From Pseudomonas sp. K2I15 (GTDB taxonomy: Bacteria > Pseudomonadota > Gammaproteobacteria > Pseudomonadales > Pseudomonadaceae), in NCBI RefSeq assembly GCF_002204795.1, contig NZ_NIXO01000018.1:38534-102533 (forward strand): 64,000 bases of DNA. Direction: 5' to 3'. Under the pieces are notes generated by a model. The model did not search any database and had not been told where the DNA came from. It was given only the letters and a program-made list of their open reading frames with translations. A program made the translations under genes and the position numbers. This document shows, piece after piece, positions 10,771 through 19,886 of this stretch. Position 1 is the stretch's first letter. The number at the start of each line of letters is the position of its first letter.

Positions 10771-13700
10771 TCAGGCCGAACTCCATTCCGTCAGGATGGG
10801 TTGGCGAATACGCATGACTTCATCCCGAAAGGCCTGATGAAAGCTGGCACTGCTGCCTGGCATATCGATAAAACGGTAGGCCAGGGGTTGTCCCTGGGGT
10901 TGGGCCGAGACGATTCCTTGCTCATCGTCCGGCTCAATGGGAGCATTGGATTGCAGGCTTTTAACCCGGCCGTCAGCTGAACGGTAAGAGTTGAGCACAC
11001 GCAAGCCAAAACGAAATGCACCATAACTCTGGCTAAAGGTGGTGACTCCAGACTTGTCCGTGAATTTGTACGACAAGCCAACGATCTGCTTGCCTGCCGC
11101 CAGCAGGCCGGCACCTAAGGGCTTGTCAAAAAAACTCGCAGTTTTGGCAACCTTCTCGAGCGTCGCGGCTTTCTGCGCCGCGCTATACGCCAGGCTGGCA
11201 GAGGCGTAGGCACCACCGAAACTGGCCACCCAACCCGCCACGGCGAACCCGGCAGACGCCCACCCCAGGTTGTTGATGTGATGCGAGCGATCCCAGCCTT
11301 TCTGCTTGTCCACCGCCTCGATGCCCAACGCAGCAAGTCCCAGCGTGCCACCGATCACGCCGGCTACTGAGGCCGCCACCAACGCCGATTTCGCGACAAT
11401 GGCCATGGTGGCCGCGCTCGCCGCGATTGCCCCCAACAATCCCACGGCGCCAAATCCCAGGGTGACCACCGTCAAGCCCAGTGCAACCCCGGTGAGCGTC
11501 CACCGGGCCCACGTCGGGAGACTGAAGTAACCACTGGGGTCCACACGGTTGATCGGGTCGCCAACGCAGTAGGCGTAGCTATTGACCCCGCCTTCATCAA
11601 AGGGGCTCAACGGATCGGGAGAGAGGAATATCATCAGTTCGGGGTCATAGGCGCGTCGCCCGTTACCCAAGTGATAGAGGTTGACCGGCACATCCAGGCG
11701 CTCACCGTTGAAGGCCGGCAGTTGCAGGTCTGCCAGGGCCCGGACCTTGCCGTCATTGAGGTCGATCCTGGCGTTACCGTAGGGCGCGTATTGGCGACGA
11801 ATCAGGTCCTGGCCAGGCACCAGCGTTCCGCGAACACTGCCCGACGCATCGTGGGCCAGCATTTGCAGGCCTTCCACGCCGCCCATTCGGACCAGCACCG
11901 GGTCCTCGGCACGCAGGTAGCGTATTTTTTTGGCCCCCTGTACCAGGGTGTCCAGGCGATCCCCCGCATAGGCCAGCATCACGGGTGCCTCGGCACCCCG
12001 GGAGGCGAGCACTTGCCGTGCCTCGGCGTCGTATTCATAGGTGTATTTGAACGTATCGGTTTGCACGCTGGCCAGTTGATCAAAGTGGTTGAAGCCGAAG
12101 GTGCGCCCCGGAACGCCCCGCAGCAAATTACCCGCGGCGTCATAGGTCAGGTGCAGGTCCCGTGCAGGGTTTGTGTGAGTGACACGAGTCAGCCGAGTGG
12201 GGTCGTCACCCTGGAAGAAACGCGCGCTGGTATCAAGGCTGCCATCGGCAAAGCTCGTCGTCACAGCCGTCAGGTTATCGAGGGCGTCATAACTGAAGGC
12301 TTGCGCCTTGATGCCACGACCCTGTGAATCCTGCGGGTATTCAGTCCCCTCACACTGGTAGGTGGTCAGCCTTGAGTAGCCGTCGTAATTAAACGTCTCG
12401 CCGGTCAGCACGGCATTATTTTCGCCCCTCACCACGCGGGTCGCCAACAAGCCGTCACTGTCATACGTGCTGGCGACGCTCTGCAGGAGCCCGCCTCCGA
12501 GTTCAAGACGGCGCACGCTTTCCAGCCCCCACTCGTCATAGGTCACCGACTCGATGAGTTGCCACAACCGATAGGTGGTGACCAGCGCATGGGGGCGGCC
12601 CAGGCTGTCATAGGTCTGGGTTACGCCCAGAGCACCCGTGACGATCAGGGAAAACCGCCCGAGCGAGTCATAGGTCAATACACTGTTCTGCCCGTCAGCT
12701 GCGACGTGTTTCAACAGCCGCCCGCCCGGTGAATAACTGTAGCGTCCGGTCAAGGTGGCGCTGGCGCTGGTCTGGACTTCCTCCTCAAGGTAGCCATTGC
12801 TGTCGTAGTGCATCTGATGTTTGAGGCTGGAAACCTGCGAATGCCGCATGGCCCCACTGATCAGGTCATGCTGGAAATCAGCCTGCGGATGGCCTGGAGT
12901 CTGGATGCTCGTCAACACATCCAGCTCCGGATCATAACGCTGGGTCTGGCGATCGCCCCGAGGGGAAATCTCCACGGTGGGGTACAACTGGTCGGCCTTG
13001 TATTCCCAGCCAGTGGCCGCAGCGTTGCCGCGTGCCTGGGAGGTCACGCGACCGAGGCTGTCGTAGCTGCACGTGCCGACACACTTGCCGTTGACAGAGA
13101 TACCGCTGGCCATCTGCTCACTGGTGCCGGGCATATACTCCGTCAACCGATCCCGGGCCGGCGTTCCGTCGGATGGAGTCTCCAGGGTCGAGACCACGCG
13201 GTCGAAAGCATCATAGGTGTATTGAGTACGGGTTTTTCTCGCGTCCACCAACGCTGTACAACGGCCCAAGCCGTCGTAGGTGCGGGTTTCCACCTCGCGG
13301 TGCACTCCTTTGCTGCTCAAGCGCTCCACCCGCACCGGCTGGTTGTGGGCGTTGAACCAGGTTTGCAGGCGTACTCCGCCTTCAGTACCGGTGACCCTGA
13401 GGTTCTGCAACGGGTCATAGTCGTCGAGCAGAACCTGACCATCCGGCTGGACCACACGACTGGCGTTGCCCCATTTGTTGTAGCCATGGACGGTTGTCAA
13501 TGAACGCGGGCCGTCGCTCAGATAATCGACTCGAGTCTGTTCCACGATCTGCCCCAAGGCGTCGTAACGCCAGGTGCCCAGCAGCCGTTCTTGCAGCGGG
13601 CTTCCTTGAAGACACTGCATAGCAGACACCTGCCGGCCAAGCCCGTCGAAATAGGTCGCAACCTTGTTGCCATTGGCATCAGTGGTCACCAGATGGGCGA

Positions 13701-15561
13701 GCTTGTCGGCAACCGCAAAATGATAGTCATAACGGCGCTCGGCCTTTTGTGGTTTGCCCGGTGCTGCCGTTTCAGTCATCAGCCTGCCACTGACATCGAA
13801 CGTCATGGCCAACACGCTGCTCGCATCCCGGGTCATGGAGAGGATGCGCCGGTTAGTGAGTGACAGCGCGCGCGCCGAGGTCAGCCGTTGGCCGGCCTCA
13901 CGCCCTTCAAGGCGACGTGTTTCGGTCAGGGTGTCAGCGCTGACGCTGTAGCTGAAATCTGTGGTCTGCGCGAGCCGGTCGAGGGTGGTGGTCGAAGCTT
14001 TCAACCGCCCGTGCAAGGCCGGATTACTCACTTGATCATAATAGGCGTGCTGGGTAAACGCCGCTCCCGCCCGACTGGTCGCGAGCTGCAGCACAAAGTA
14101 GCCACCATTCGCCGTCGACAGCCGCGTATGGGTGTGTTCGGTAATCCTGGGGGCAACCGTGGTGTTGGCGGGTACCAGTCGTTCCTGCTTCAGGTAACGC
14201 TGAAAGAAGTCATGAGGGTCGGCGGGGCATTTATCGCCATCACCGGCAATCGGGTAATAGCTGTACTCAGTGCGCACCCCGGTAGATTCGGTACGGCTCA
14301 ACTCATTGCCGTAGTCATCGGTCTGGATAACTTGCACCTCCTCCCGGCCCTGGCCACCGGCGACCAGCTCAAACCGCTTGGTCACCTCCCGCGGCAATTG
14401 CAGGTTGGCAGGTTGGTCCGGGAACAGTTTGCCTGCGAGCACATTGTAGGCAATGGTGGTGGTCACCCGCGTTCCTTCTCGGCGGACCTGCTCTTCGGTC
14501 ATCAGGTGAAACTTGTTAAAGGTGTCACGCGTGGTGCTCAGCACGGCATCTTTGTTGGCGATGTCGATGCTGGTTTCTTCCGTCCAGTAGTCGTAGTCGC
14601 CGGCGACCAGATATAGGTTGTCTTCGCCTTCGCGAAAACCGCCGCCAAACGGAAAACCCGTGAAGTTGCACCCAGTGCTGTAGCTGTACGTTTTAGCCAT
14701 CGAGGGCTGGCTGGCGCCCGGCGTTTGCCGCCAGCCCACCACCCGGGGGATGTACTGACCGTTTGCATATTGATGGCCATTTTCTTCATAGCTGATCAGG
14801 TCGTTGCCACCCATGGGCGACTTCACTTCACTGATGGCTATCAAGCCATTGCGGAACGGTCGGGTGTAGATGAATTCATAGGCCGCAGTACCCGGCGGCT
14901 GCGTGCGGTCGTAAGGGGCAGTGACACTGGTCAACTGGTTGTTGGTATTGGCATGGGTGAATCGCGTGCGGGCATGACGCCCGCCTTCTACACGGGTATC
15001 GGCCATGGCCAGCACGCCGTCGATGTAGGTCAATAGCAACAGTTCCTCGCCGTTGTGATCGAGAATCCGTTCCAGGGGGCCGCCACCAGGGTAGCGAAAG
15101 CTCAAACGCTCACCATTTTCAAACTGGATGGCGTTGATCTTGTAAGGCCCGGAACTGCTGGGGCGACCCAGTATTTCAACGGTGCCATCCTTGTAGATCA
15201 CATGCAGCGTCGACTCTGCGACACGCTGGACCACCACGTCCTTGAGCTTGTGATCCTTGATAACCAGGGTGCGCCCTACGGAGGGGAGGCTCTGGGTTTG
15301 AAATTGCTCGCCTGTGATCAAGGTCAGTCTTGAAGTGGCAACATCGAACTCGGTATTGCTCAGGCGCCATCCAGCACCATAGTTGCCCGACGCCTGGGTA
15401 TTCATCATGGAAAACGTGAGCACGATTTCCCGACTGACTTCCAGCGGCCCCTGCGGGTAAAGCGTGGCCAGTCGAATCAGACAGCCGTATTGGCCGGTGC
15501 GAACATCGACTGAACCACTCAGGTGGGTGTTGAAGTTAAACGCGTTGGAGTAGACATTCAC
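10771..15561 (-). CDS. RHS repeat protein with hydrophobic, variable-type C-terminal tail
   Basis: This 1596-residue protein starts at GTG 15561 (AAGG 9 nt upstream). There is no signal peptide, VgrG/PAAR or SpvB module at the N-terminus, which reads MNVYSNAFNFNTHLSGSVDV. YD repeats are frequent (YDGLGR, YDSLGRVTS, YDSLGRFSL, YDSLGRPHA, YDALDNLTA). The conserved core closure is LYHLGNGRRAYDPE...FLSPDP...NSYAYCVGDPINRVDPSG, ending near residue 1344. Behind it is a tail of about 250 residues: a glycine/alanine-rich hydrophobic stretch (about 1353-1415), then a soluble part with SHHINNLGW and an acidic linker. RHS proteins form a shell around a C-terminal toxin or effector; such a role is inferred here. 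I do not recognise the tail's activity. It is the second gene after the 332-aa gene, with a 61-bp gap. Confidence 0.88.
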   Translation of the reverse strand: MNVYSNAFNFNTHLSGSVDVRTGQYGCLIRLATLYPQGPLEVSREIVLTFSMMNTQASGNYGAGWRLSNTEFDVATSRLTLITGEQFQTQSLPSVGRTLVIKDHKLKDVVVQRVAESTLHVIYKDGTVEILGRPSSSGPYKINAIQFENGERLSFRYPGGGPLERILDHNGEELLLLTYIDGVLAMADTRVEGGRHARTRFTHANTNNQLTSVTAPYDRTQPPGTAAYEFIYTRPFRNGLIAISEVKSPMGGNDLISYEENGHQYANGQYIPRVVGWRQTPGASQPSMAKTYSYSTGCNFTGFPFGGGFREGEDNLYLVAGDYDYWTEETSIDIANKDAVLSTTRDTFNKFHLMTEEQVRREGTRVTTTIAYNVLAGKLFPDQPANLQLPREVTKRFELVAGGQGREEVQVIQTDDYGNELSRTESTGVRTEYSYYPIAGDGDKCPADPHDFFQRYLKQERLVPANTTVAPRITEHTHTRLSTANGGYFVLQLATSRAGAAFTQHAYYDQVSNPALHGRLKASTTTLDRLAQTTDFSYSVSADTLTETRRLEGREAGQRLTSARALSLTNRRILSMTRDASSVLAMTFDVSGRLMTETAAPGKPQKAERRYDYHFAVADKLAHLVTTDANGNKVATYFDGLGRQVSAMQCLQGSPLQERLLGTWRYDALGQIVEQTRVDYLSDGPRSLTTVHGYNKWGNASRVVQPDGQVLLDDYDPLQNLRVTGTEGGVRLQTWFNAHNQPVRVERLSSKGVHREVETRTYDGLGRCTALVDARKTRTQYTYDAFDRVVSTLETPSDGTPARDRLTEYMPGTSEQMASGISVNGKCVGTCSYDSLGRVTSQARGNAAATGWEYKADQLYPTVEISPRGDRQTQRYDPELDVLTSIQTPGHPQADFQHDLISGAMRHSQVSSLKHQMHYDSNGYLEEEVQTSASATLTGRYSYSPGGRLLKHVAADGQNSVLTYDSLGRFSLIVTGALGVTQTYDSLGRPHALVTTYRLWQLIESVTYDEWGLESVRRLELGGGLLQSVASTYDSDGLLATRVVRGENNAVLTGETFNYDGYSRLTTYQCEGTEYPQDSQGRGIKAQAFSYDALDNLTAVTTSFADGSLDTSARFFQGDDPTRLTRVTHTNPARDLHLTYDAAGNLLRGVPGRTFGFNHFDQLASVQTDTFKYTYEYDAEARQVLASRGAEAPVMLAYAGDRLDTLVQGAKKIRYLRAEDPVLVRMGGVEGLQMLAHDASGSVRGTLVPGQDLIRRQYAPYGNARIDLNDGKVRALADLQLPAFNGERLDVPVNLYHLGNGRRAYDPELMIFLSPDPLSPFDEGGVNSYAYCVGDPINRVDPSGYFSLPTWARWTLTGVALGLTVVTLGFGAVGLLGAIAASAATMAIVAKSALVAASVAGVIGGTLGLAALGIEAVDKQKGWDRSHHINNLGWASAGFAVAGWVASFGGAYASASLAYSAAQKAATLEKVAKTASFFDKPLGAGLLAAGKQIVGLSYKFTDKSGVTTFSQSYGAFRFGLRVLNSYRSADGRVKSLQSNAPIEPDDEQGIVSAQPQGQPLAYRFIDMPGSSASFHQAFRDEVMRIRQPILTEWSSA

Positions 15562-15622
15562 GGTGGCAGCCCTTATTCAGGAAGAACGCTATCGCGTCAC
15601 TGGATAGAAAAAAGCGTCACCG

Positions 15623-16621
15623 CTAGCTCCTCAATTCCAACAGATTTCTATTGCTGGCCCAGTCCACGTAAAATACGTGTTCGCACCCGTAGTTATCCCA
15701 TAAACGCCATGCACTCTTTAGTTCACTGTTCGGCGTGTCAACCTGCCCCGTGTACCGAAGAGCCCGCATTATGGTAGGCCGACGATTAAACTCTATATAT
15801 GGATTATCCCCGGGAGGGCGCTGAACGTCACTCATACGCAATAGCAAACCGAGCGTATCTTTCCCCCAAATAACTCCCCCTTTTCTGCGCACCCCCCTAT
15901 TCCCTGTATCCCATATAAAGGATGTCTGGAAATGCATACCTTCGTGATTCACTGGCGCTGGGCGGTCCAACCCAAAGTTCTCAACGAAACGCAAACCATT
16001 CGGTGGCGTCCAGTAATACACATCTACATCAACATCCCTGGTATCAATTTTTCCATCGAAGGCATCTGTATCATGGTACACGGTCAAGTCCGCCGCGCTC
16101 AAACGATATGGACGAGTAGGCTCAATATGCACATAGCTATTAAAAGACACCGTACCGAAAGTCCCATTGGTTGTATAAACCTTCCCTCCAACGACGATAC
16201 GCCCCATAAAACGCTGGACCTCGATGGGAATATCCGAATTGACACGCATGTAGCGTGCTATCTCTTCGATGGGCGTGATTCCCGGTACAGGGATGATAGT
16301 TCCTGGCGGTTCGCTACCCTCTTCTCCTTCAACACCTGAACGTCTAAGCCCGGCGTCATATTTATTTTTCTGGCGATCACAATACCAGCCTGAGGGCAGC
16401 GGTTGAGCCGGTACGCCATAACCGGTAATCGTTGCACTTTCAACTTCAGTGGGGGTTAACGGTGTACTGCGCCAATTACCGTTTTCATCTTCCACTTCCT
16501 TGACAATCAAAAGATTCACCCTGCACTGATGACGCCCATTGGTATAAAGCGCATTGGTTAGCGTCTGTCGACCTGGAAGTTCAATCTCAAATAGTTTTAA
16601 TTGCACATCACCCGCAGACAC
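15623..16621 (-). CDS. Unrecognised 332-aa protein, first gene of the RHS operon
   Basis: The GTG start at 16621 has a strong AGGAGG box 6 nt upstream. The 332 residues have no signal peptide and no membrane segment. Composition is rich in aromatic residues, T, N and R, suggesting a beta-rich fold (for example YTTNGTFGTVSFNSYVHIEP and DVDVDVYYWTPPNG). I recognise no family. It precedes the RHS gene by 61 bp on the same strand and is clearly more AT-rich than the surrounding core genes, as is its leader. By position it could be a binding, delivery or carrier partner for the RHS protein. No EagR-like (DUF1795) or immunity-gene resemblance was seen. The function is unknown. Confidence 0.75.
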   Translation of the reverse strand: MSAGDVQLKLFEIELPGRQTLTNALYTNGRHQCRVNLLIVKEVEDENGNWRSTPLTPTEVESATITGYGVPAQPLPSGWYCDRQKNKYDAGLRRSGVEGEEGSEPPGTIIPVPGITPIEEIARYMRVNSDIPIEVQRFMGRIVVGGKVYTTNGTFGTVSFNSYVHIEPTRPYRLSAADLTVYHDTDAFDGKIDTRDVDVDVYYWTPPNGLRFVENFGLDRPAPVNHEGMHFQTSFIWDTGNRGVRRKGGVIWGKDTLGLLLRMSDVQRPPGDNPYIEFNRRPTIMRALRYTGQVDTPNSELKSAWRLWDNYGCEHVFYVDWASNRNLLELRS

Positions 16622-16633
16622 GGCGACCTCCTC

Positions 16634-16670
16634 GAGAGTTTTGCGTAAGTACTCTTCGCAAAATGCTCTC
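16634..16670 (-). promoter_or_regulatory. Leader hairpin just upstream of the RHS-operon ribosome binding site
   Basis: GAGAG-TTTTGCG (16634-16645) pairs with CGCAAAA-(TG)-CTCTC (16657-16670) around an 11-nt loop. On the minus strand the hairpin ends a few bases before the AGGAGG box of the 332-aa gene. It could modulate translation or be an operator for a dimeric regulator; neither is shown. Confidence 0.45.
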
Positions 16671-16719
16671 CACTAAATTAGTTAACACCCTTTGACTGAC
16701 TGATAGTTAATACCTAAAA

Positions 16720-16763
16720 AAAACCCCCGCCTACTGTCATAATTGACAGTAGGCGGGGGTTTT
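16720..16763. terminator. Strong terminator downstream of moaE
   Basis: There are two perfect 20-nt arms: the left one, AAAACCCCCGCCTACTGTCA, occupies 16720-16739 and its complement 16744-16763, with the loop TAAT. The run of T/A at both ends makes it functional in either direction. It closes the moaCDE transcript and insulates the RHS operon. Confidence 0.9.
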
Positions 16764-16824
16764 ACAGAGCAAAACGAAATTAAACCAGGCGTGGTTATTC
16801 CCGCTACTTGGCGCTAATCAAAAA

Positions 16825-17274
16825 CTAAGTCCAGCGCTGCGCCGCCTGATGATCGCTGTCCCGGCCCTCCACCCAGCGTGGCCCTTCACTGGTGTTTTCT
16901 TTCTTCCAGAACGGCGCCCGCGTTTTCAGGTAGTCCATCACAAAAGCGCAGGCATCAAACGCCGCCTGGCGATGGGCACTGGCCGCCGCCACGAACACGA
17001 TCGGTTCACCCGGCTCAAGGGCGCCGATGCGGTGCAGCACTTCCAGCTTGAGCAGCGGCCAGCGTTGTTCAGCCTCCACGGCAATTTTACCGAGGGCTTT
17101 TTCAGTCATGCCCGGATAGTGCTCAAGGAACATCCCCGCCACATCCAGGCCATCGTTGAAATCACGCACATAGCCGACAAAACTCACCACCGCGCCCACG
17201 CCCACATTGGCGGCATGCATCGCGTTGACTTCAGCACCCGGATCAAACGCCTCGGCCTGCACCCGAATCGCCAT
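16825..17274 (-). CDS. moaE: Molybdopterin synthase catalytic subunit MoaE
   Basis: The 149-residue protein shows the family landmarks VVSFVGYVRDFNDG, LEHYPGMTEKAL, VAAASAHRQAAFDACAFVMDYLK and the active-site lysines in APFWKKE. MoaE with MoaD inserts two sulfur atoms into cyclic pyranopterin monophosphate to make molybdopterin. It is the third gene of moaCDE, 2 bp after moaD. Confidence 0.96.
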   Translation of the reverse strand: MAIRVQAEAFDPGAEVNAMHAANVGVGAVVSFVGYVRDFNDGLDVAGMFLEHYPGMTEKALGKIAVEAEQRWPLLKLEVLHRIGALEPGEPIVFVAAASAHRQAAFDACAFVMDYLKTRAPFWKKENTSEGPRWVEGRDSDHQAAQRWT

Positions 17275-17276
17275 GG

Positions 17277-17519
17277 TCAGCCTCCGGTCACGGGCGGGAA
17301 AAACGCCACTTCGTCGCCGTCAACCAGCGGCTCGTCCAGCGAACACAACTCTTCGTTGCGCGCGCACATCAAGCCGGTTTCGTTGAGCACTTCAAAGCCG
17401 GGATCGCCCGCCAATGCCTGGCGCACGGCTTCGATCGTGGCGAATTCGCCTTCAACTTCCAGCGAGTCCAGGTCCACCGCTTCGCGGTAGCGGGCAAAAA
17501 ACAGTACGGTGATGCTCAT
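17277..17519 (-). CDS. moaD: Molybdopterin synthase sulfur carrier subunit MoaD
   Basis: The 80-residue ubiquitin-like protein ends [10 protein letters not shown]. The C-terminal Gly-Gly becomes the thiocarboxylate that donates sulfur. The ATG at 17519 overlaps the moaC stop (ATGA), which fixes the start even though the frame is open further upstream. Confidence 0.95.
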   Translation of the reverse strand: MSITVLFFARYREAVDLDSLEVEGEFATIEAVRQALAGDPGFEVLNETGLMCARNEELCSLDEPLVDGDEVAFFPPVTGG

Positions 17520-17989
17520 ACCTGGTCCGCCTTGAAATGCCCGCTCTTGCCGCCGAGTTTCTCCAGCAGCCGAATATTTTCGATAGTCATGCCGCGGTCC
17601 ACGGCCTTGCACATGTCGTAGATCGTCAGGGCTGCCACGCTGGCCGCCGTCAACGCTTCCATCTCCACGCCGGTCTGGCCGGAGAGTTTGCAGCGGGCGA
17701 GGATGTGCACGGCGTCGACGCCATCGGCACTGAGTTCCACCTTGACCCCGGTGAGCATCAGCGGGTGGCACAGGGGAATCAGGTCGCTGGTTTTTTTCGC
17801 GGCCTGGATCCCGGCGATGCGGGCTACGGCAAACACGTCGCCCTTGGGATGGGCGCCGTCGACAATCATTTTCAGGGTCTCGGGCAACATGCGCACCCGC
17901 GCTTCGGCCACGGCTTCACGGAACGTCACGGCTTTTTCAGTGACGTCGACCATATGGGCGCGACCTTGGGAATCGAGATGAGTCAGCAC
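17516..17989 (-). CDS. moaC: Cyclic pyranopterin monophosphate synthase accessory protein MoaC
   Basis: The best start is GTG at 17989, with AGGAG 7-8 nt upstream, giving 157 residues, the family length. Conserved segments are [18 protein letters not shown], the active-site [12 protein letters not shown] and [13 protein letters not shown]. MoaC, with MoaA, converts GTP to cyclic pyranopterin monophosphate. It is the first gene of moaCDE. The frame is open to 18028, but the extra residues do not fit the family. Confidence 0.94.
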   Translation of the reverse strand: MLTHLDSQGRAHMVDVTEKAVTFREAVAEARVRMLPETLKMIVDGAHPKGDVFAVARIAGIQAAKKTSDLIPLCHPLMLTGVKVELSADGVDAVHILARCKLSGQTGVEMEALTAASVAALTIYDMCKAVDRGMTIENIRLLEKLGGKSGHFKADQV

Positions 17990-18038
17990 AGGGATACTCC
18001 TGATCAGGAGCACCGATTGTAAACCCAACGCAGATCAA

Positions 18039-18130
18039 ATGTGGGAGCGGGCTTGCTCGCGAAGGCGGTGTGTCAGCCAATACATCCGGCGACTGACACT
18101 TTGATTTCGCGAGCAAGCCCGCTCCCACAT
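18039..18130. repeat. REPIN, TGTGGGAGC family
   Basis: A pair of inverted 25-nt arms starting ATGTGGGAGCGGGCTTGCTC lies at 18039-18063 and 18106-18130, separated by 42 bp that contain a looser dyad (GTGTCAG/CTGACAC). It lies between phoH and moaC, which are co-directional. Confidence 0.9.
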
Positions 18131-18141
18131 GGGTTAGTGGG

Positions 18142-19536
18142 TTACAGGTGAGATTCGGCGTATTCGGCCAGAATCGAGCGAGGGACACCTTGCAGGGCGA
18201 TGTGCACGCCGTTCGGGAAGTCCTTGAAGCGTTCTGTCAGGTAAGTCAGCCCGGAGCTGGTCGCGGACAAGTAAGGGGTGTCGATCTGTGCCAGGTTGCC
18301 CAGGCACACCACTTTGGAACCGGCGCCGGCACGGGTGATGATGGTTTTCATCTGGTGCGGCGTAAGGTTCTGGCATTCATCGATCAAAATCAGGCTTTGC
18401 TGGAAGCTGCGACCCCGTATGTAGTTGAGGGATTTGAACTGCAACGGCACTTTGCTGAGGATGTAGTCGACGCTGCCATGGGTGTTTTCGTCATCCATGT
18501 GCAAGGCTTCGAGGTTGTCGGTGATCGCCCCCAGCCACGGCTCCATTTTTTCCGCTTCGGTGCCGGGCAGGAAGCCAATCTCCTGGTCCAGGCCCTGCAC
18601 GCTGCGGGTGGCGATGATGCGGCGATAGCGTTTGGTAACCATGGTCTGTTCGATGGCGGCCGCCAGGGCGAGGATGGTTTTCCCCGAGCCTGCGGCGCCG
18701 GTCAGGTTGACCAGGTGAATATCTGGGTCAAGCAAGGCATACAGCGCCAGGCTCTGGTAAATATCACGCGGTTTCAGGCCCCAGGCTTCCTGGTGCAACA
18801 GGGGTTCCTGATGCAGGTCGAGGATCAGCAGCTTGTCGACCTGGATCTCTTTGATCCAGCCCACAAAGCCCTGTTCGTCGATGATGAATTCGTTGATGTG
18901 CACAGCCGGCAGGTTGTCGATCAGCTGTACCTGGTGCCAGGTGCGGCCATGGTCCTGACGGGTTTCGACCTTGCTGACGCGATCCCAGAACGAGCCGGTC
19001 ATGGTGTGATAACCACGGGACAGCATCGACACGTCGTCGACAAGCTGGTCGGTACTGTAGTCCTCGGCAGCGATCCCACACGCTCGTGCCTTGAGGCGCA
19101 TATTGATGTCTTTGGTTACCAGCACCAGGCGCAGGTCCTTGTCGCGCGCGTGCAGGTCGATCAATTGGTTGATGATTTTGTTGTCGTTCAGATTTTCCGG
19201 CAGCAGGCTGTTGGGCTCGCTGCGCTTGTTCATCAGAATCGACAGCAAGCCCTTGGGCCCGCTTTTGCCACGCTGGATCGGTACGCCCACCTCGACATCG
19301 TCGGGGGAGGCTTCGCCGAGGGTCTTGTCGATCAGGCGGATGGCCTGGCGGCATTCGGCTGCAACGCTGTGGTGCCCGCTTTTGAGTTTGTCGAGTTCCT
19401 CAAGCACGATCATCGGGATAGCGACGTGGTGTTCTTCGAAGTTAAGCAGTGCGTTTGGATCGTGAATCAGTACGTTGGTATCAAGCACATAAAGGATTGG
19501 CTGGTCGGAAGAAGGGTTACGTCCATGATCATCCAT
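18142..19536 (-). CDS. PIN-domain / PhoH-family ATPase (YlaK type)
   Basis: This 464-residue protein is a two-domain fusion. The N-terminal PIN domain (about 14-150) begins YVLDTNVLIHDP with acidic active-site residues expected of a PIN nuclease. The C-terminal PhoH ATPase has Walker A GAAGSGKT and Walker B LILIDECQNLTPHQMKT. Such PIN-PhoH proteins are thought to couple NTP-driven RNA unwinding to RNA cleavage. The long leader contains two hairpins. The gene stands upstream of moaC, separated by a REPIN, and is probably transcribed independently. Confidence 0.92.
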   Translation of the reverse strand: MDDHGRNPSSDQPILYVLDTNVLIHDPNALLNFEEHHVAIPMIVLEELDKLKSGHHSVAAECRQAIRLIDKTLGEASPDDVEVGVPIQRGKSGPKGLLSILMNKRSEPNSLLPENLNDNKIINQLIDLHARDKDLRLVLVTKDINMRLKARACGIAAEDYSTDQLVDDVSMLSRGYHTMTGSFWDRVSKVETRQDHGRTWHQVQLIDNLPAVHINEFIIDEQGFVGWIKEIQVDKLLILDLHQEPLLHQEAWGLKPRDIYQSLALYALLDPDIHLVNLTGAAGSGKTILALAAAIEQTMVTKRYRRIIATRSVQGLDQEIGFLPGTEAEKMEPWLGAITDNLEALHMDDENTHGSVDYILSKVPLQFKSLNYIRGRSFQQSLILIDECQNLTPHQMKTIITRAGAGSKVVCLGNLAQIDTPYLSATSSGLTYLTERFKDFPNGVHIALQGVPRSILAEYAESHL

Positions 19537-19886
19537 ACTCGGTCACCTTTGTGGGAGCCAGTCGACGCAATACCACGACAGTGCTGCGCCTCGATTCGAC
19601 CGTCGAACGCACTTGAGGGGCGTCAAGTGCGGTGCACACAAGAGGTGTCTTGGAAGACGCCACCTGTGTTGCAGGTTTCGGCTGTCTGTCTTCGTAATAC
19701 CGCAAAACACATGACAGGAAAAAGCACTTTGACGCTTTTTTGAAGTTTATTTTTCAGGATGACGAATAGCACTAGGCGAGTCGGCATTGCACCGTTAAAG
19801 TCGGAAGTCCGCCTGTATCGAAATATCTCCCAAATTCCCCCCGAAAAAACCTCAGCCCCAACAGGGCCGGGCTCTTCGTGCTTTTT
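19537..19886. other. Intergenic region upstream of the PIN-PhoH gene
   Basis: These 350 bp hold no gene. On the phoH side, GCACTTGA/TCAAGTGC (19609-19616 and 19623-19630, 6-nt loop) and a second stem-loop around 19642-19664 (AGGTGTCTT against AAGACGCCACCT, one wobble pair) would lie in the phoH leader. On the other side is the terminator of the deacetylase gene (19843-19873). No convincing promoter boxes were seen. Confidence 0.45.
19843..19873 (-). terminator. Probable terminator after the deacetylase-like gene
   Basis: Read on the minus strand, AGCCC and GGGCT form a short stem over a 10-nt loop, followed by GAGG and a run of six T residues. It starts 14 bp after the stop codon at 19887. 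Confidence 0.55.
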
